A stretch of DNA of 64,000 bases, taken from the NCBI GenBank assembly GCA_951799445.1, contig OX637288.1, positions 8,868,501 through 8,932,500 of the forward strand, given 5' to 3'. Positions 10,750 to 22,862 of this stretch are shown here, in pieces. The position numbers and the translations under genes are program-made. The notes below the pieces were generated by a model. It was given only the letters and a program-made list of their open reading frames with translations. It ran no database searches and was not told the origin of the DNA. The stretch comes from Pseudisothecium myosuroides (Eukaryota > Streptophyta > Bryopsida > Hypnales > Lembophyllaceae). Each line of letters starts with the position of its first letter. Within the stretch, counting starts at the first letter, position 1.

Positions 10750-13595
10750 TGGTACATGGCACACTAATATATATATATATATTTATATGTATATAATCAA
10801 TTCAATGTGAATGATTTTGATCATTGTACTCAAGATGTTATGCAAAGGTGCTTGTTTAAAATCTTCATTTTCTAGTGTTCAGGGCTTGTAGAAATAAGCC
10901 TCAGATGCACTACAATTGTAAGAAAAAATGACAATAAAATTCATTTAAAAAAATTGTAAAGTACATTTTGAAAAGACATGAATTGGTTTGAATTATGTAA
11001 AATATGCCCTTTATCTTCATATTTTGTTGGTGACAAATTTGACATGTGACAAGAGGATAAAAAGACTTGAAATATGTTTTAAAATTCAAAAAATTCAAGA
11101 AAATGTAGAACTTTTTTTTTCATACAAAGTAATTTATTTTGCATAGAAAGATTTGATTTAGAAGATTTTGGGACAAAACCCAGACATGCTATAGTATACT
11201 ATGTTTTCAACATTTTTGAAGTTTAAATTAAAAAAGAAATGTTGAACGTGAATGTTATAAAACTATTTGAATAATTCTACTGAATTTTTTTTTTAATTCT
11301 ATTTAAATAAAATTGGTTAGTGTAGGGTTTGATTTAAACAATTACCGGTACCTAAATGCAATGTATACATCACATTTTCTAAATTATGTTTCATTGTCAT
11401 CTTCATTTTTTTCTTTGAAGTTGCATTTTGTAATAATATTCTCAATTTTGCAATTTTGGACATTTCTTTGGTCCCATATTTATATATATATTAATATTTT
11501 TATCAAATAGAAAAATAAAAGCTTGTGATTTTGGATGTTTGCAAAGAATGGTATACTTCAAGTTGAAGTTCAAAAGATATCGTCAAAATTTTACACAAGG
11601 TAACTTTTAAATGCGTTGATCATTGCCCTCTATAATTAACCTTTCTAAAAGCTTTTATGTAGATGATGAGATGGCCTTGAAGATAATGAATGCTATTTTG
11701 AGATTTTGAGGTAGTACCCAACAATGAGGGGTTTAATTGAATGATTTTATTCTAAAAACAATAAATATCATATTTAGAGGTCATAATGGCCATATTGTCG
11801 CAAAATAAAGTATACATATTCATAAAAAAATTTATAGTTTATAAATGGACATTTCATATTTCTTGTTAACACGAGAATGCGGTTGTATGTAATTTATGCT
11901 TTAACTTCTAGTACCCTTTATGTTATAGTTGCAACTAATATTGACCCTATCATGTAATGCAAAATAATCATGAACTTGAAACCAAACGTTGAATTGACAA
12001 TCAACACTGTGCATTGTAACATTGTAGACATTTATTCAATTAATTGTGTAATGATTGCCAAAATGCAACTAAATAAGGTGTTCCATTGTATTCCAATGAA
12101 ATGATTCAGATTTTGTGACACTTTTCCTTTATAGGCTTTACAAATTCAATTAATGTTTTACATTCTTCAATCTTGCAGTACACAAGTAAAAGGATGTGTG
12201 GTAGAAATTTAAAACACTTCTCCCACATGTTTAGCAAGATCTTTGCATTCAAAGTAAAGAATGCCAATTTTGAGGGAACCTTCCGTGATTTGATTTTTTT
12301 ACTTTGAATCTATTTAACTAAAAAGATTTTGCACTATAGGTATTGAATAAAAAAATTGTGTTCAAGACGTCAGTTGAGGGTCTACATTTTTGTTTTAAAA
12401 GCACACTTCATTTTAATTCGTCAAGAAATTGAAATGTTGAAGCAAATACTCCATACGAAATACCACAGTGAAGGAAAACATGAAATCTTCAGTACTTGTA
12501 AGATAGAATTTCAATACACTAATTGCAACAAAGACATTGTTTTAGCTAGCAACCTCATCCATATGCAACTTCTTTTCTTACAAAAATGTGAAAATAGAGT
12601 TCAATAATGAATCATGAGTTATTTTTTGAAGAAGATGATGAGATTGCTTGATAAATAAAACACTCCATAATTTTTTCATCACTAGTCCAAAATTAATGGG
12701 ATGAATCAAGTTGCCATTTACATACAATAGTACGGAGTATTCTCAATGAGAAAGATAAACTTCTCAATTTATAATTCTAATTCTTGTGATTTTTTTGGTT
12801 TAGGGTCAAATTGATCAATTTTCTTAGTAAGGCATACTTTCAGGTAGAAAGCACTCAATCATTGACTATAATAAAAAGCCTATAGGGTCCCAACAAATTT
12901 ATAGGAGATGATTTTGGCATAACCACTGCTTTTTTTAAAGAATCTTTGTTCTAATTGTTGAATATGCCTTAAAACATGAAATCTTTTTGTAGTACTTTGT
13001 TCTTAACTTACGGTTATTTGACATAATACAAAAGAAAATAACTATGTTAAGTTTCTAAGTTTCAATAAAAAAAATTTAGTTGTCAACACTCATTCAATCA
13101 TCCATATTAATGGTTCTTTAATTCCTCCAATTCAGGACTATTTTAGATGAATAAGCAACAATTTTGTTAGAATATTCCAATAAGAACCTGCATGAGCACC
13201 TCAATAACGTCCAATACTAGCTCCTATTACTGTGGTTTGAACCTATATATCTACCTCAGTCATATACATTTAGAACTGGAGAAAATCAAATGCAATCTTT
13301 TCATGGCCTCTTATACATATTTATAGACATTTGTTGGCACTAATCAGTGCTAGGTAGGTCCTCGTTTTCAAAAAATTTAAGAAAGTCTACTTTATATTTT
13401 ATTGTTATGAATGTGTATTACTTTCCAAGAACTGAAAGCATTGAATAAAATTGTCTATTTCTTTGAAGACTTCTATTCAAACAATTAGTATGTATAAAAT
13501 TTTAGAAAGTAATTTTAGTTTTCCGAGGTTGGAACTACTGCAATGCTTGCCACATTATTCAAATATTAAAAATCCATAAGAAATTGGAACTAAAA
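10750..13595. other. AT-rich DNA, nothing recognised
   Basis: About 2.8 kb of low-complexity AT-rich sequence. It contains small AT microsatellites (10769-10795, 11480-11495). No open frame has family resemblance or splice structure. Confidence 0.4.
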
Positions 13596-13599
13596 CAAA

Positions 13600-13916
13600 T
13601 ATCAAAAACTACCTAAAGCGTTATAAAATTGGAAGGTAAGGAAAATGTAACTACCATCAGTCCAAAAAAATGGGAAGGGAAAAAAATTGTAAACTACCTT
13701 AATCACCAAAAAAATGGGAAGGGACAAAAATCAAAAACTACCTTCAGCCCCCCAAAATGGGAAGGACAAAAACCATAAACTACCTTTAGCCCAAAAAAAA
13801 TGGGATGGAAAAGAAAATGTAAACTACCTTGAGTCCAAAAAAATAAGAAGAAAAAGTAATTGTAGACTACGTTAAGACCCCCAAAAATGGAAAGAAAAAA
13901 TAACCATAAACTACTT
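13600..13916. repeat. ~43-bp degenerate tandem repeat, about 8 copies
   Basis: The unit 'aaactacctt.agtcc.aaaaaaatgggaagg.aaaaa' recurs with 'actac' at about 13608, 13650, 13692, 13736, 13778, 13825, 13867 and 13909. Confidence 0.7.
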
Positions 13917-15764
13917 CAAACTGGTTGCAACAAAATTCCTGTTGTTTTCCATTCACTACTTAGCTCGCACTTCCTAAAGAAGTAACCAGCCAGTTGAAAC
14001 AACATCAGATGAAGAACCTTGAAATTCGCACTGAAAGTTCACAAATTTAAATTGATAAGGTAAGCATGTTTAAAAAATTAAAAGCCACAGACACAAATCA
14101 TGTACTATAATATGTGAATAATACGGTATGCAATACAATATGCACTACAGTATGCAAATACTACAATATGCACAGGAATCCCCAAACCAGTTCAGTTGCA
14201 CCCAAAATCCTGACCACCCTAAAGTTGGCACGTCGCAGGCAACGGATAGTAGTGGGCAAAATCGTCCATCCAAATTTGACCAGTACCAATATGTCTTCAT
14301 CCCCTAAATGGATCAGCAGTTCCATAAATTGAACATAGTAACAAAAAAATTCTAGCATCTATAGCTTGTATCCTACATTGGGTGCAATTTTTTGAATACG
14401 TGGTATTACTTACCTATATATCTTATTTATAATTGAGTGCATATGATTTAGTATACCATATATTATCTCTAAGTTATTTCTAAATTTTAGATGTTGTGAA
14501 TTAATACCTCCCTATATCATGCTGCACATAGTTTGTTAAGTTTTTCTGTATAACCCCCCATGTGGGATACAAAAGTATCTTTGATTCTATTTTAATTTCT
14601 TTGTATATTTATGCACAAATAGTGAATCTTCAAATACTAAGAGAAGCAATCTACAACAAGGCAATTGTGTGACCCCCCCTAGAAGGATTAAAGAATTCTT
14701 GGAGATTGCATTTAATATGAAAGCGGTTAAAGATAATTTTTACAGCACATTATACTAGTTAAACTCTAGTAACCTAATATATTCTTTCAACATAAGAAAT
14801 TATAAAAAATATGAATGAATTTTTTATTGTTATAAATAATTCAATTACTTAGTTTGAATTTATAGACTTCTCAACCTTGAAAAAAAATTTAATACTACAA
14901 AATTGTAGTCTTTATTTCTTTTCTCTTATGACCAATTAAATTAATGTTATACTTTTATGCTAAAAATATCCTATTAAAAAATTAGAATCATGATTAATAA
15001 TGTAGATATGGAATAGATTGAACACAAAATAATCCCTAGAAAATTACATTGTTTTGTAAATTCCAATGCATAAAGAAACCCCACCTTGAGTCATATTTTT
15101 ACTTTTAGATTTTATCTAATCAAACTTTTTGGAAATAATTAAATATTAACCAAAGATGTGCCACCTTTCATCTTTACTTTAGTCTCATTACCTTGGAAAG
15201 GCATAGATATAAATAAAGAATTAGTTACTTTGATGTATTGAGAAGTAAAAATTAGTACCCCTAACTTTGTGCTCTCAATTCTAAAGAAATTGAACGACTC
15301 TCCTTCAAAATACAAACATGTCATTTCTATATGGTTTGACACTTATATAGTACAAAGTCATATTCTAACATCAGAAAGGGTAAAATAAAGAGCATTCATT
15401 GTAAAATTTGATGAATTTTTTGTGTGTGTGCTAAATTTTCATTTACAATATTTAATGTTTTTTTATGCATGATTTTTGGCTAGTTATATAACCCTGAACC
15501 GCTGAAAAAAACTTTAATTTACTTAATTCAAAATGATCAAATCACTATTATTTTTTAAAACTAATATTGAATTTCATCTAAGTATGTATCATTTACTTCT
15601 GATATTTATTTCTGTCAATAAATATCACTTAAGTGTGATCCAAGTATCACATAAGTATTGAAGAAGTAGTTGCTTCTTTTGTAGAGTAATTCCTATAAAA
15701 TCACTCTAGGTGCCCTTCTTTAGTTTTAATAGATACTACTCTGCCTTGTGTTGTTGCCACATTC
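13917..15764. other. AT-rich DNA, nothing recognised
   Basis: About 1.8 kb. There is a short quasi-repeat ('ac.atatgcaa') at 14110-14180. No coding or RNA feature could be supported. Confidence 0.4.
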
Positions 15765-15812
15765 AAACCCTAAACCCTAAATCCTAAACCCTAAACCCTA
15801 AACCCTAAACCC
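15765..15812. repeat. Interstitial telomeric repeat (AAACCCT)n
   Basis: Seven consecutive AAACCCT-type units, one changed to AAATCCT. This is the plant (Arabidopsis-type) telomere sequence read from the C-rich strand, inside unique-looking DNA rather than at a chromosome end. Confidence 0.9.
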
Positions 15813-16537
15813 AGTAGCCTCTCTTATGGTATGGATAGAGCGTTATTGCTCCAAAGTTTGCTGGCAATTCGAATTGTCGTCCACTTTAGGAAGAAGAATA
15901 TACGGCAAAAAAATCCATAATTATGAAGATAATTTCATCAATTTCCATTGATAATTTGCTCCAAATGTAATACCTTGATGTAAGGTTTTTGGAACCTTGA
16001 TTTGAACACTAGATCCAATTTCATTGGATGTGTTTTAAATAGCCAAATGGAATGAGGTTGAATGGGATGAGCTATGTAAAGGGTAGGCCTTAGCCATGTC
16101 AGGTGCATAATGTGCAAATTATCCTACTTAAAATATGTGCACGTGGATCCTGACTCCTGAACCTTGTATTCATAAAATTCCCTGACGAGGACTGAGCCTC
16201 TTATAAACTCAAGTAGGTGAACGTGAACTTTTCCCATTTCTGTCGCCTACCTGCAAGTTTAGAGACGGTGAAATAAAGTGACAGCAACATAAATGCCTTT
16301 GAAGTAGTAAATGGAATTTGATTTTGCAGGTGGAGAAGGATCTGTCATTCTTCCGTTGTAAGCGCACTAGATTTGAGGAGAACCGTTTCAACTTTGGAAA
16401 CGCACTTCCCTCCCAAAATTTCCCGCCTCAGTGATTATTGTTGCGGCCATTCCAAATTTTTGGACGAAGTTTGTTTGTCTGCTCCTGTGAGGTCTCTTTG
16501 CTCTTGCGCCTGAGATGTGCGAATATTGTTCTTATGA
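15813..16537. other. No gene recognised
   Basis: Mixed-composition DNA with short open frames on both strands. No family resemblance and no clear promoter seen. Confidence 0.35.
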
Positions 16538-16660
16538 GTGTTTGCGATTAAATTTTTGAGTACCGGTGGGCAAGTGGTCGAGTCCGGTGCTATTTCAAGT
16601 GTTTGTGATTAAACTTTTGAGTACTGGTGGGCAAGTGGTTGAGTCCGGTGCTTGTTCAAG
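16538..16660. repeat. 61-bp direct tandem duplication
   Basis: Two adjacent units (16538-16598 and 16599-16660) starting GTGTTTG and containing 'ggtgggcaagtggt.gagtccggtg' differ at a few positions. The 'ggcaagtggt.gagtc' phrase loosely resembles a Pol III A box, but there is no matching B box, so I do not call a tRNA-derived element. Confidence 0.75.
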
Positions 16661-17905
16661 TTGTGCTGCGGCGCTTGCTACGAGCTTCATATCGTGTTGA
16701 GGTTGCGGTCGAAGGAGTCAGGCAATTTCTATGGAGGTATGACGTATCCCTTTGATTTGAATTTGATACTCTTTGTATTGTGCAATATGCTCTGTCTTTT
16801 CTCTTGCTTGTGTGGACTCCATGGAAACATCGTCGCATCATTCAACCTGTCAATGGTTGTGATTTTGGTTCGTAATCAAGATGTAACGCTGCTAGTTATC
16901 TTCAATTCAGTGCAAGTGTAGAAAAGCTATGTCCAATTCTTGGATTTCTAGTTCTGATTTTTTTTTTCTTCGATGATTCTCAACTGGTGCGGCTTTAGGA
17001 TTTAGGCGTTCGCATCGTTATTGTAGTATAGTAGTGCCATCTGAGATAGAAGAGGTAATAGTAAAGGTACAGATTCTGCTCACATGCCTTTGAGAATGTT
17101 TTGTGGAGACAACATTTCTGAATTGAAGTCCTTCAATTTATAATTTAGTATGTAGAAGGTGAATTTCACTGTGCTGATCGCTGTTGTAGTGATGACAAAG
17201 TTTAGTAAATTAGAAAACCCTAAATCTTAAAAAGTAGGATCAAAAATAGAATTGTATTGCATGCACAGAGTTGTTCAATTGAAGACCATTTGTCTTTCGG
17301 ATTATTGAATTGCAGTCCAGAATGTGTGAGGCAATTGACCGCAGATGTAGCTTGAATAGCGGAAATTGTGCAATCGTAATGGACAATTTTGTGTTCGATT
17401 GTATTTCCTGCAATAGTTTGGTCTCAATTGTTGTCACTTGTACTTGTTCAAATGATTTTGTATAAAGGGAGATTTTAAGAGATTGACCGATTTTTTCGAA
17501 CTTGTGTGTACACTACTCTATTATTAACTCTGAAGATTACGCCGAGGAGTTCAAGGAGGCATGCGTCTACATTGGAATTGATGGTTTCAATTGTTTTATT
17601 GACTGATAATTGCAAGGAAAATTGCACCCCATTATGATTTTTGTTATTAGTGTAGTTGTTTGTATTGGATCTTGTTAGTAAGTGACAGCAAGTTGTAGCA
17701 CCTCCCACAGTGAAGGGTGTACATTGCAAGTGGTGTAGTTGTAATTCTTCATTTGAATGGAATTTGCTACAAACAATATGAATTCATAGTCGATTTGAAT
17801 GTACTACTTTATATTCTGATTGGAAAACAAGATGAGAAGAGGTTTTCAAAGTCCATAAATGAGATAGAGTGGAATTACTTAATCACAAATTGGTTATCTA
17901 AGAAT
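16661..17905. other. No gene recognised
   Basis: About 1.2 kb ahead of the second palindromic array. No supported coding region; only scattered short open frames. Confidence 0.35.
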
Positions 17906-18512
17906 AGGTCAATTCATCAATTCACCTCGACTGGAGGTGAATATTGATTATGTGAATATAAGAAGAGGTCAATTCATCAATTCACCTCTAATCGAGGTGA
18001 ATATCAGTTATAGATATCTATGAACAGGTCAATTCATCAATTCACCTCCACTCGAGGTGAATATTGATTATGTGTATATAAGAAGAGGTCAATTCATCAA
18101 TTCACCTCGACTGGAGGTGAATGTCAATTATGGGTATCTAAAAACAGGTCAATTCATCAATTCACCTCCACTTGAGGTGAATATCGATTTTAGATTTATA
18201 ATGGATAGATCATTTCATCAATTCACCTCCAGTCGAGGTGAATATTGATTATGTGTATATAAGAAGAGGTCAATTCATCAATTCACCTCTACTCGAGGTG
18301 AATGTCAATTATGGGTATCTAAGAACAGGTCAATTCATCAGTTCACCTCCACTCGAGGTGAATATCGATTTTAGATTTATAATCGATAGATCAATTCATC
18401 AATTCACCTCCACTCGAGGTGAATATTGATTATGTGTATATAAGAAGAGGTCAATTCATCAATTCACCTCTACTCGAGGTGAATATCAATTATGTGTATC
18501 TAAGAACAGGTC
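17906..18512. repeat. Tandem array of 10 monomers of 60-61 bp with the 7-7-7 palindrome (left half)
   Basis: The monomer is 'aggtcaattcatcaattcacctc', then variable bases, 'gaggtgaatat' and a variable linker. TTCACCT starts at 17921, 17981, 18041, 18101, 18161, 18222, 18282, 18342, 18403 and 18463. The linkers cycle in threes, so 18061-18241 and 18242-18422 are near-identical 181-bp higher-order units. The palindrome core matches the 5.8-6.9 kb array, but the linkers do not. Long open frames through the array follow from monomer lengths near multiples of three and are not taken as genes. Confidence 0.92.
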
Positions 18513-21500
18513 TGTGGGAGTACGTATCATCCGGAAAGTCCCAATTAGCAATTTAGTGGAGATAAAAGTAGCAGAACTTTTTCAATTTTTGCATTTAAAT
18601 ACCAAGTTAGGACTTAGATATTAGAAATAGAAATTAGTTTCTAGGTAGAAAGGATAAAACTCTAAATAGGTTACGCAGCCTGCCGGAAACCGTAGCCGGA
18701 AAGCCGGAAAGTTCCGGAAAGTTCCGGATCGTAGGGACCTACCGCCTAGGTTCCGGCTAGGGAACTTACGGGAACATTTTTGGCGGCGGGAACTTAGGGT
18801 TCCGACAGGTACTTAAACCCCACCGCCAGCCTCATTTAGTCTCTTTTACCCGTGTTCTTCCACGGTGCGTTAGAAGAGAGAAAGAGTGGTGAGTTAGGGC
18901 GTGTTAGGGAGAGAAAGGGAGGAAGGTGCCGATTGCACCGGATTGTCCTAGCAGTCGGTGAGATGGCGGAAGCGAGTCGATCCCGGAGGTCGGTAGTGAC
19001 AGCCCGGGGCGTACGTCCGGTTGTCCCATCGGATCCGGAGCGCCTGAAGGAGTTAGAAGAGGACCTAGAAATCATGGGGTGTTTAGGATTGGTAAAACGT
19101 CCATGGAACGTCCGGAGTGAAGTGATGATTGATGAGCTGGTTTCCGGAGTAGGTAATCAGTTCGATTTGACGATTAGGGGTCGATCTAGGGCCTGGACTC
19201 CGGAGTTGTGGGCGAAGGCATACTTTACGCCGAGCAGGGGTTCCGGAATGGCGTCCCGGACGGATACTTACGCCGTGGAGGTATTCCGGAGTCATGCGGA
19301 TTCCAAGGAGGGAAACACCGCGAGTGATTGTAAGAGTCCACGGGATGGGCAGTTGTTAGCATTCCTCATCCCTATCTTGTATCCGGAAAAGCCCACCCGG
19401 ATTACAATGACCGTGGCAAACACCATTTTCAGAGCGCTGGGAGATAGAGAGAATCCGGCTCCCAGGCCGGTCAGCTGGGGAGTGATCATTCACTCCGTAG
19501 TGGAAAAGTTAGCGGTCAATATCGCGAACAAGAAGTCAAGTCCGATTAGCCCCTATCTTTTTCATCTGTATCACTCCGAGTATGCATTGGCTGGACCGGA
19601 AATGACCATATACCGGAAGGGCGAGAATTTGTTGAGGTATGGACTTCCCGCAGAAGATGAACCGGATGAGCTCGAGCCGGAAGAAGAGGAACCAGAACCG
19701 GAGCAGGCATCACCAAACGTTGGAGGGACGCGCCGGAAATCGACTGATCGGGGTGCGCGGGGTAAGCAAGAAGCCGAGGAGGAAGAGAAGCCCCGAGAAC
19801 CACTTCCGGAAACAGATCAGCTAGAGGCCACCATCAAATGGTTGTTAGCTACCCGGGCACAGAATGAGCGGATGTCGGCGCTGATCCGGCAAATGTGCAA
19901 GAAATTGGGTGTGAAGGAAGAAACCCAAATCCTGGTGGCGTTGGCGGAAAGGCCAGATCCGGAAGCGGTGAAGCAGCTGGAGGACCGGATTCTGACCTTG
20001 GAGCAAGAACGGGACCGATTTCGAGAACAAGCTGCGTGGTCGGAGAAAGAGAGGATGGCCGCTGAAACAAAAGAGGGAGAAGCCCTCGATCTGGTCCGGA
20101 ATGTCAGAAGTCTGTTTGACACTCCGGCGGATATTCTTGCCAGAGCTACACTCTGGAATAATCACATGGTGAAGGATGGTCACGTGGCGGGATCGAAGGT
20201 GGTGAGCATCCTTGTGGATTTTGAAGTCCGGATTGAGGGAATGCTCAAGGAAGTCCGGCAACTGTTGGGAAACTTGGATCCGCTTGAGGGGTTAGACCAA
20301 GGCCTTTTTGACCTAGGTCAGGATCTCCAAGAAGGAGGGGCCCAGAATCATCCTTCTCCGGCAAAGAGCAAGACAATCGCCGGAACGTCGCAAGCTGGAA
20401 CAGCATCGGCACAGAAGAGGAGGTCGCTGGTGAAGCAGTTTGCGGCCTCCACTCTAGTAAAAGATGTTGTCTTAGGCGTCCCAGTCGAAAGAACTGCGTC
20501 CGTAGCAAATCTGTTCCCCGACAGACCGGTGGGTTCTACTTTCCGGGAACCACCTTTACCCGGAACGGTGTTGAATCCAGCCCGGACGGATCCGGTGAGT
20601 TTCACCCACATGCTCCAGCCCTTTCTCCAGACACCGCCACCGTCCCAGCTCATCGATCTTACTGTTCCGAAACCAAGGGGACGACGGCTACTGAGCGAGA
20701 CGGACCCGGAATCGGAAGAGGGGGAGACGACTCAATCGGAGGAGGAAGAGTTGCAGCCTCCCCGGACCAGGTCGAAGACGAAGAACACCCCACCCCAGAA
20801 GACAGGTGGATCGCCAGCTCAGGGTGGCACGTCTGTAAAGAAGGCTAAGAGAAATAAATGACTATCTAGGGTAGCAGTAGCAGTAATTGTAGTTAGGATT
20901 CTTACCAGGATGGTAGTTCCGGAACCGGATTTTCTGGATGTAGGCCCAGTAGTTCCGGACTTTTAGGAGATTAAACGGTTTTGCAGTTTTCCCGGAACGG
21001 TCTTCAGGGCCGTTGCCTTTTTGCTTTTTAGTTGGCCGTTGGCCGGTTTTCTGGTGGCCGTTTGGGCTGCCTTTTTGTGGGTTTTTAAGGGCAGGCCGGT
21101 TTGTTGGCCTGTCATTCCTTTTTCCTTGTTCATTTAATCTGAAGCATTCAGGAAAGCACTCGTTGGATTTTTCTCTTGCGTATTGCGTCTATAGTCACTT
21201 GTGTGGATGTGTAAGTGAGAGTGTGCAAGGGGGAGGAGTCCGGATTCGTGGACTGCCGGATTAGGCTAAGTGTGTCTTGCAAATGAGTTTTTAGACTTGC
21301 GCAGTGAGAAAGTGGCGCCTTCAAAACGCTGGTACGGTAATCCGGTGGAGACCAAGGAGTGGTCCGGAAGCTAGTCCGGAATTCGCAGGGGCGGTTCCGT
21401 GCGGAGATAGGCAACCGCCAGAGGAATATTTCCACCCGTCCGGAAGGCTAGTCAACCTCATGAGCGGTCGAGAGCTAGGAAGTCATTCCCTTAGTTCCGG

Positions 21501-21994
21501 AAGTCCGGTATCCGTCGTTGTAGTAAGGAGGACCTAACGCTACCCTGTGTGACCAGCTTTCCGGATAGGCCATCCGGAATGTTGTGAGGAGGCCACCCTG
21601 TTTACTCAACTTGATCTATTCTTGGGTTGTGTTTTGTTTTATGTTATTAGAGTTTATGTCAGATACGGAGTGGTGCTGTTCCCTACCCCTCGGAAAGAGC
21701 AAGTGAGGAACCCTCTGAGGGTAAAACAGAGGTATCGAAAACCAACTTGTTAGAAAGACGGAACCGGAATATTGGATAGGGCCGGATCCGGAAGAGAATC
21801 CGGAAAGGAAGTAGTTCCGGAAAAGTGTTTGTGTGTTGAAAGGACCCCTCTCAAGGTGGTCAAAGTCCGGAAACTTAGAGGTCTCGAGAAACTAATTTTG
21901 AAGCAACGTCTGGAATCTCCTGGGACGATAACTTGTGTCATCTTAGCACGTTTTTGTGGTTAAAGATACTTACACCTAGATTACGCGTACGACA
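18513..21994 (+). mobile_element. LTR-like element A (3,482 bp) with 5-bp target duplication, ORF-bearing
   Basis: The element starts TGTGGGAG and ends CGTACGACA (TG...CA type). It is flanked on both sides by AGGTC (18508-18512 and 21995-21999), which is part of the array monomer, so it clearly inserted into the array. The 3' segment from about 21920 ('ctgggacgataacttgtg') resembles the 3' end of elements B and C. I see no second LTR, primer-binding site or reverse transcriptase, so it is either a solo LTR that itself contains a gene or a compact non-autonomous retroelement. Base composition is visibly richer in CCGG than its surroundings. The 3' untranslated part (20862-21994) carries 'aaccctctgagggtaaaacag', shared with the other copies. 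Confidence 0.8.
18963..20861 (+). CDS. Coiled-coil protein encoded inside LTR-like element A (632 aa)
   Basis: I start it at M-A-E-A-S (18963), where similarity to the copy in element C begins to make sense; the frame is open upstream to 18852. Conserved blocks shared with element C are E-E-D-L-E-I-M-G-C-x-G-L, Y-P-E-K-P-T-R-I-T near residues 140-150, and I-S-P-Y-L-F-H-L-Y near residue 200. An acidic, proline-rich middle follows, then a coiled coil (about residues 335-400), another conserved helical stretch (S-K-V-V-S-I-L-V-D-F), and a basic tail ending K-K-A-K-R-N-K. There are no zinc knuckles, protease or polymerase motifs. It may be a Gag-like or 'putative plant transposon protein' type protein; the function is unknown. 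The nonsense-free frame suggests a younger copy than element C. Confidence 0.65.
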   Translation: MAEASRSRRSVVTARGVRPVVPSDPERLKELEEDLEIMGCLGLVKRPWNVRSEVMIDELVSGVGNQFDLTIRGRSRAWTPELWAKAYFTPSRGSGMASRTDTYAVEVFRSHADSKEGNTASDCKSPRDGQLLAFLIPILYPEKPTRITMTVANTIFRALGDRENPAPRPVSWGVIIHSVVEKLAVNIANKKSSPISPYLFHLYHSEYALAGPEMTIYRKGENLLRYGLPAEDEPDELEPEEEEPEPEQASPNVGGTRRKSTDRGARGKQEAEEEEKPREPLPETDQLEATIKWLLATRAQNERMSALIRQMCKKLGVKEETQILVALAERPDPEAVKQLEDRILTLEQERDRFREQAAWSEKERMAAETKEGEALDLVRNVRSLFDTPADILARATLWNNHMVKDGHVAGSKVVSILVDFEVRIEGMLKEVRQLLGNLDPLEGLDQGLFDLGQDLQEGGAQNHPSPAKSKTIAGTSQAGTASAQKRRSLVKQFAASTLVKDVVLGVPVERTASVANLFPDRPVGSTFREPPLPGTVLNPARTDPVSFTHMLQPFLQTPPPSQLIDLTVPKPRGRRLLSETDPESEEGETTQSEEEELQPPRTRSKTKNTPPQKTGGSPAQGGTSVKKAKRNK

Positions 21995-22410
21995 AGGTCA
22001 ATTCATCAGTTCACCTCCAGTCGAGGTGAATATTGATTATTGGAACTTGAAAACAAGTCAATTCATCAATTCACCTCCACTCGAGGTGGATATCGATTAT
22101 TGGAACTTGAAAACAAGTCAATTCATCAATTCACCTTCACTCGAGGTGAATATCGATTATGGGTATTTGAAAATAGGTCAATTCATCAATTCACCTCCAC
22201 TCGAGGTGAATATTGATTATGGGTATAAAAGAATGTCAATTCATCATTTCACCTCCACTCGAGTTGAATATGAATTAGGGGTCTATAAGAGTAGGTCAAT
22301 TCATCATTTCACCTCCACTCGAGGTGAATATGAATTAGGGGTCTATAAAAGTAGGTCAATTCATCAATTCACTTCCACTCGAGGTAAATATCGATTATAG
22401 ATTTTAATCA
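21995..22410. repeat. Right half of the 60-bp palindromic array (about 7 monomers)
   Basis: Monomers with TTCACCT at 22012, 22072, 22132 (TTCACCT changed to TTCACCTT form), 22192, about 22249, 22309 and a decayed one at 22369 (TTCACTT...AGGTAAA). This continues the array interrupted by LTR-like element A. Degeneration increases towards the right edge. Confidence 0.9.
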
Positions 22411-22439
22411 GTTTACTTATACATGAAAAAAATTCATCT

Positions 22440-22862
22440 TGTATAAGGTTTGTAATTCACCTCCAATGAAAGTAAATGTTAATTGAATACCACACCATCA
22501 TGAAGGCTATTTTTCCTTCTTCTGAGTTGAAACTTATTTTTGGAGGTTCTTGATTCACCTTCATTCGAGGTGAATACGACTTGCATTTTATTTTGAACCA
22601 ACTCCACTTGAAGTGAATACGACTTGATGAAATTATTTCATTTAGCTAGACTGCAGGTAATATAGTACTTTCAGGAAGTAGCTATATCACCTTTGCTCAC
22701 CATAATTGTAAATGAGTTATAGTGACTAAGTACTAGCCTTTCTTATGACTTATGAAGTATATGTTTCGCTTGTTCAAAATAGAAAACTCCGTCCCAGTAC
22801 AACGCCCATATTTTCTTTGTCAAGTTGGTGATTGAGATCATCTTTGATTTGGTGAACAGATC
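22440..22862. other. Degenerate palindromes and presumed promoter/leader of the transposase gene
   Basis: Decayed half-sites occur at about 22456 ('attcacctccaatgaaag'), 22557 ('gattcaccttcattcgagg') and 22600 ('ctccacttgaagtgaata'). No clear TATA box is visible. The sequence leads directly into the ATG at 22863. Confidence 0.45.

Noticed and set aside
17906..18512. CRISPR-like array
   Set aside because: The intervals between palindromes are themselves repeated and cycle in threes, so they are not unique spacers. This is a satellite-like tandem repeat in a plant genome.
18963..20861. Retroviral-type polyprotein with polymerase
   Set aside because: No zinc knuckle, protease, reverse transcriptase, RNase H or integrase motifs anywhere in elements A, B or C.
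21933..22400. Long open frames through the palindromic array as a repeat protein
   Set aside because: The frames stay open because monomers are near multiples of 3; element A splits them, and monomer length varies (60/61 bp).
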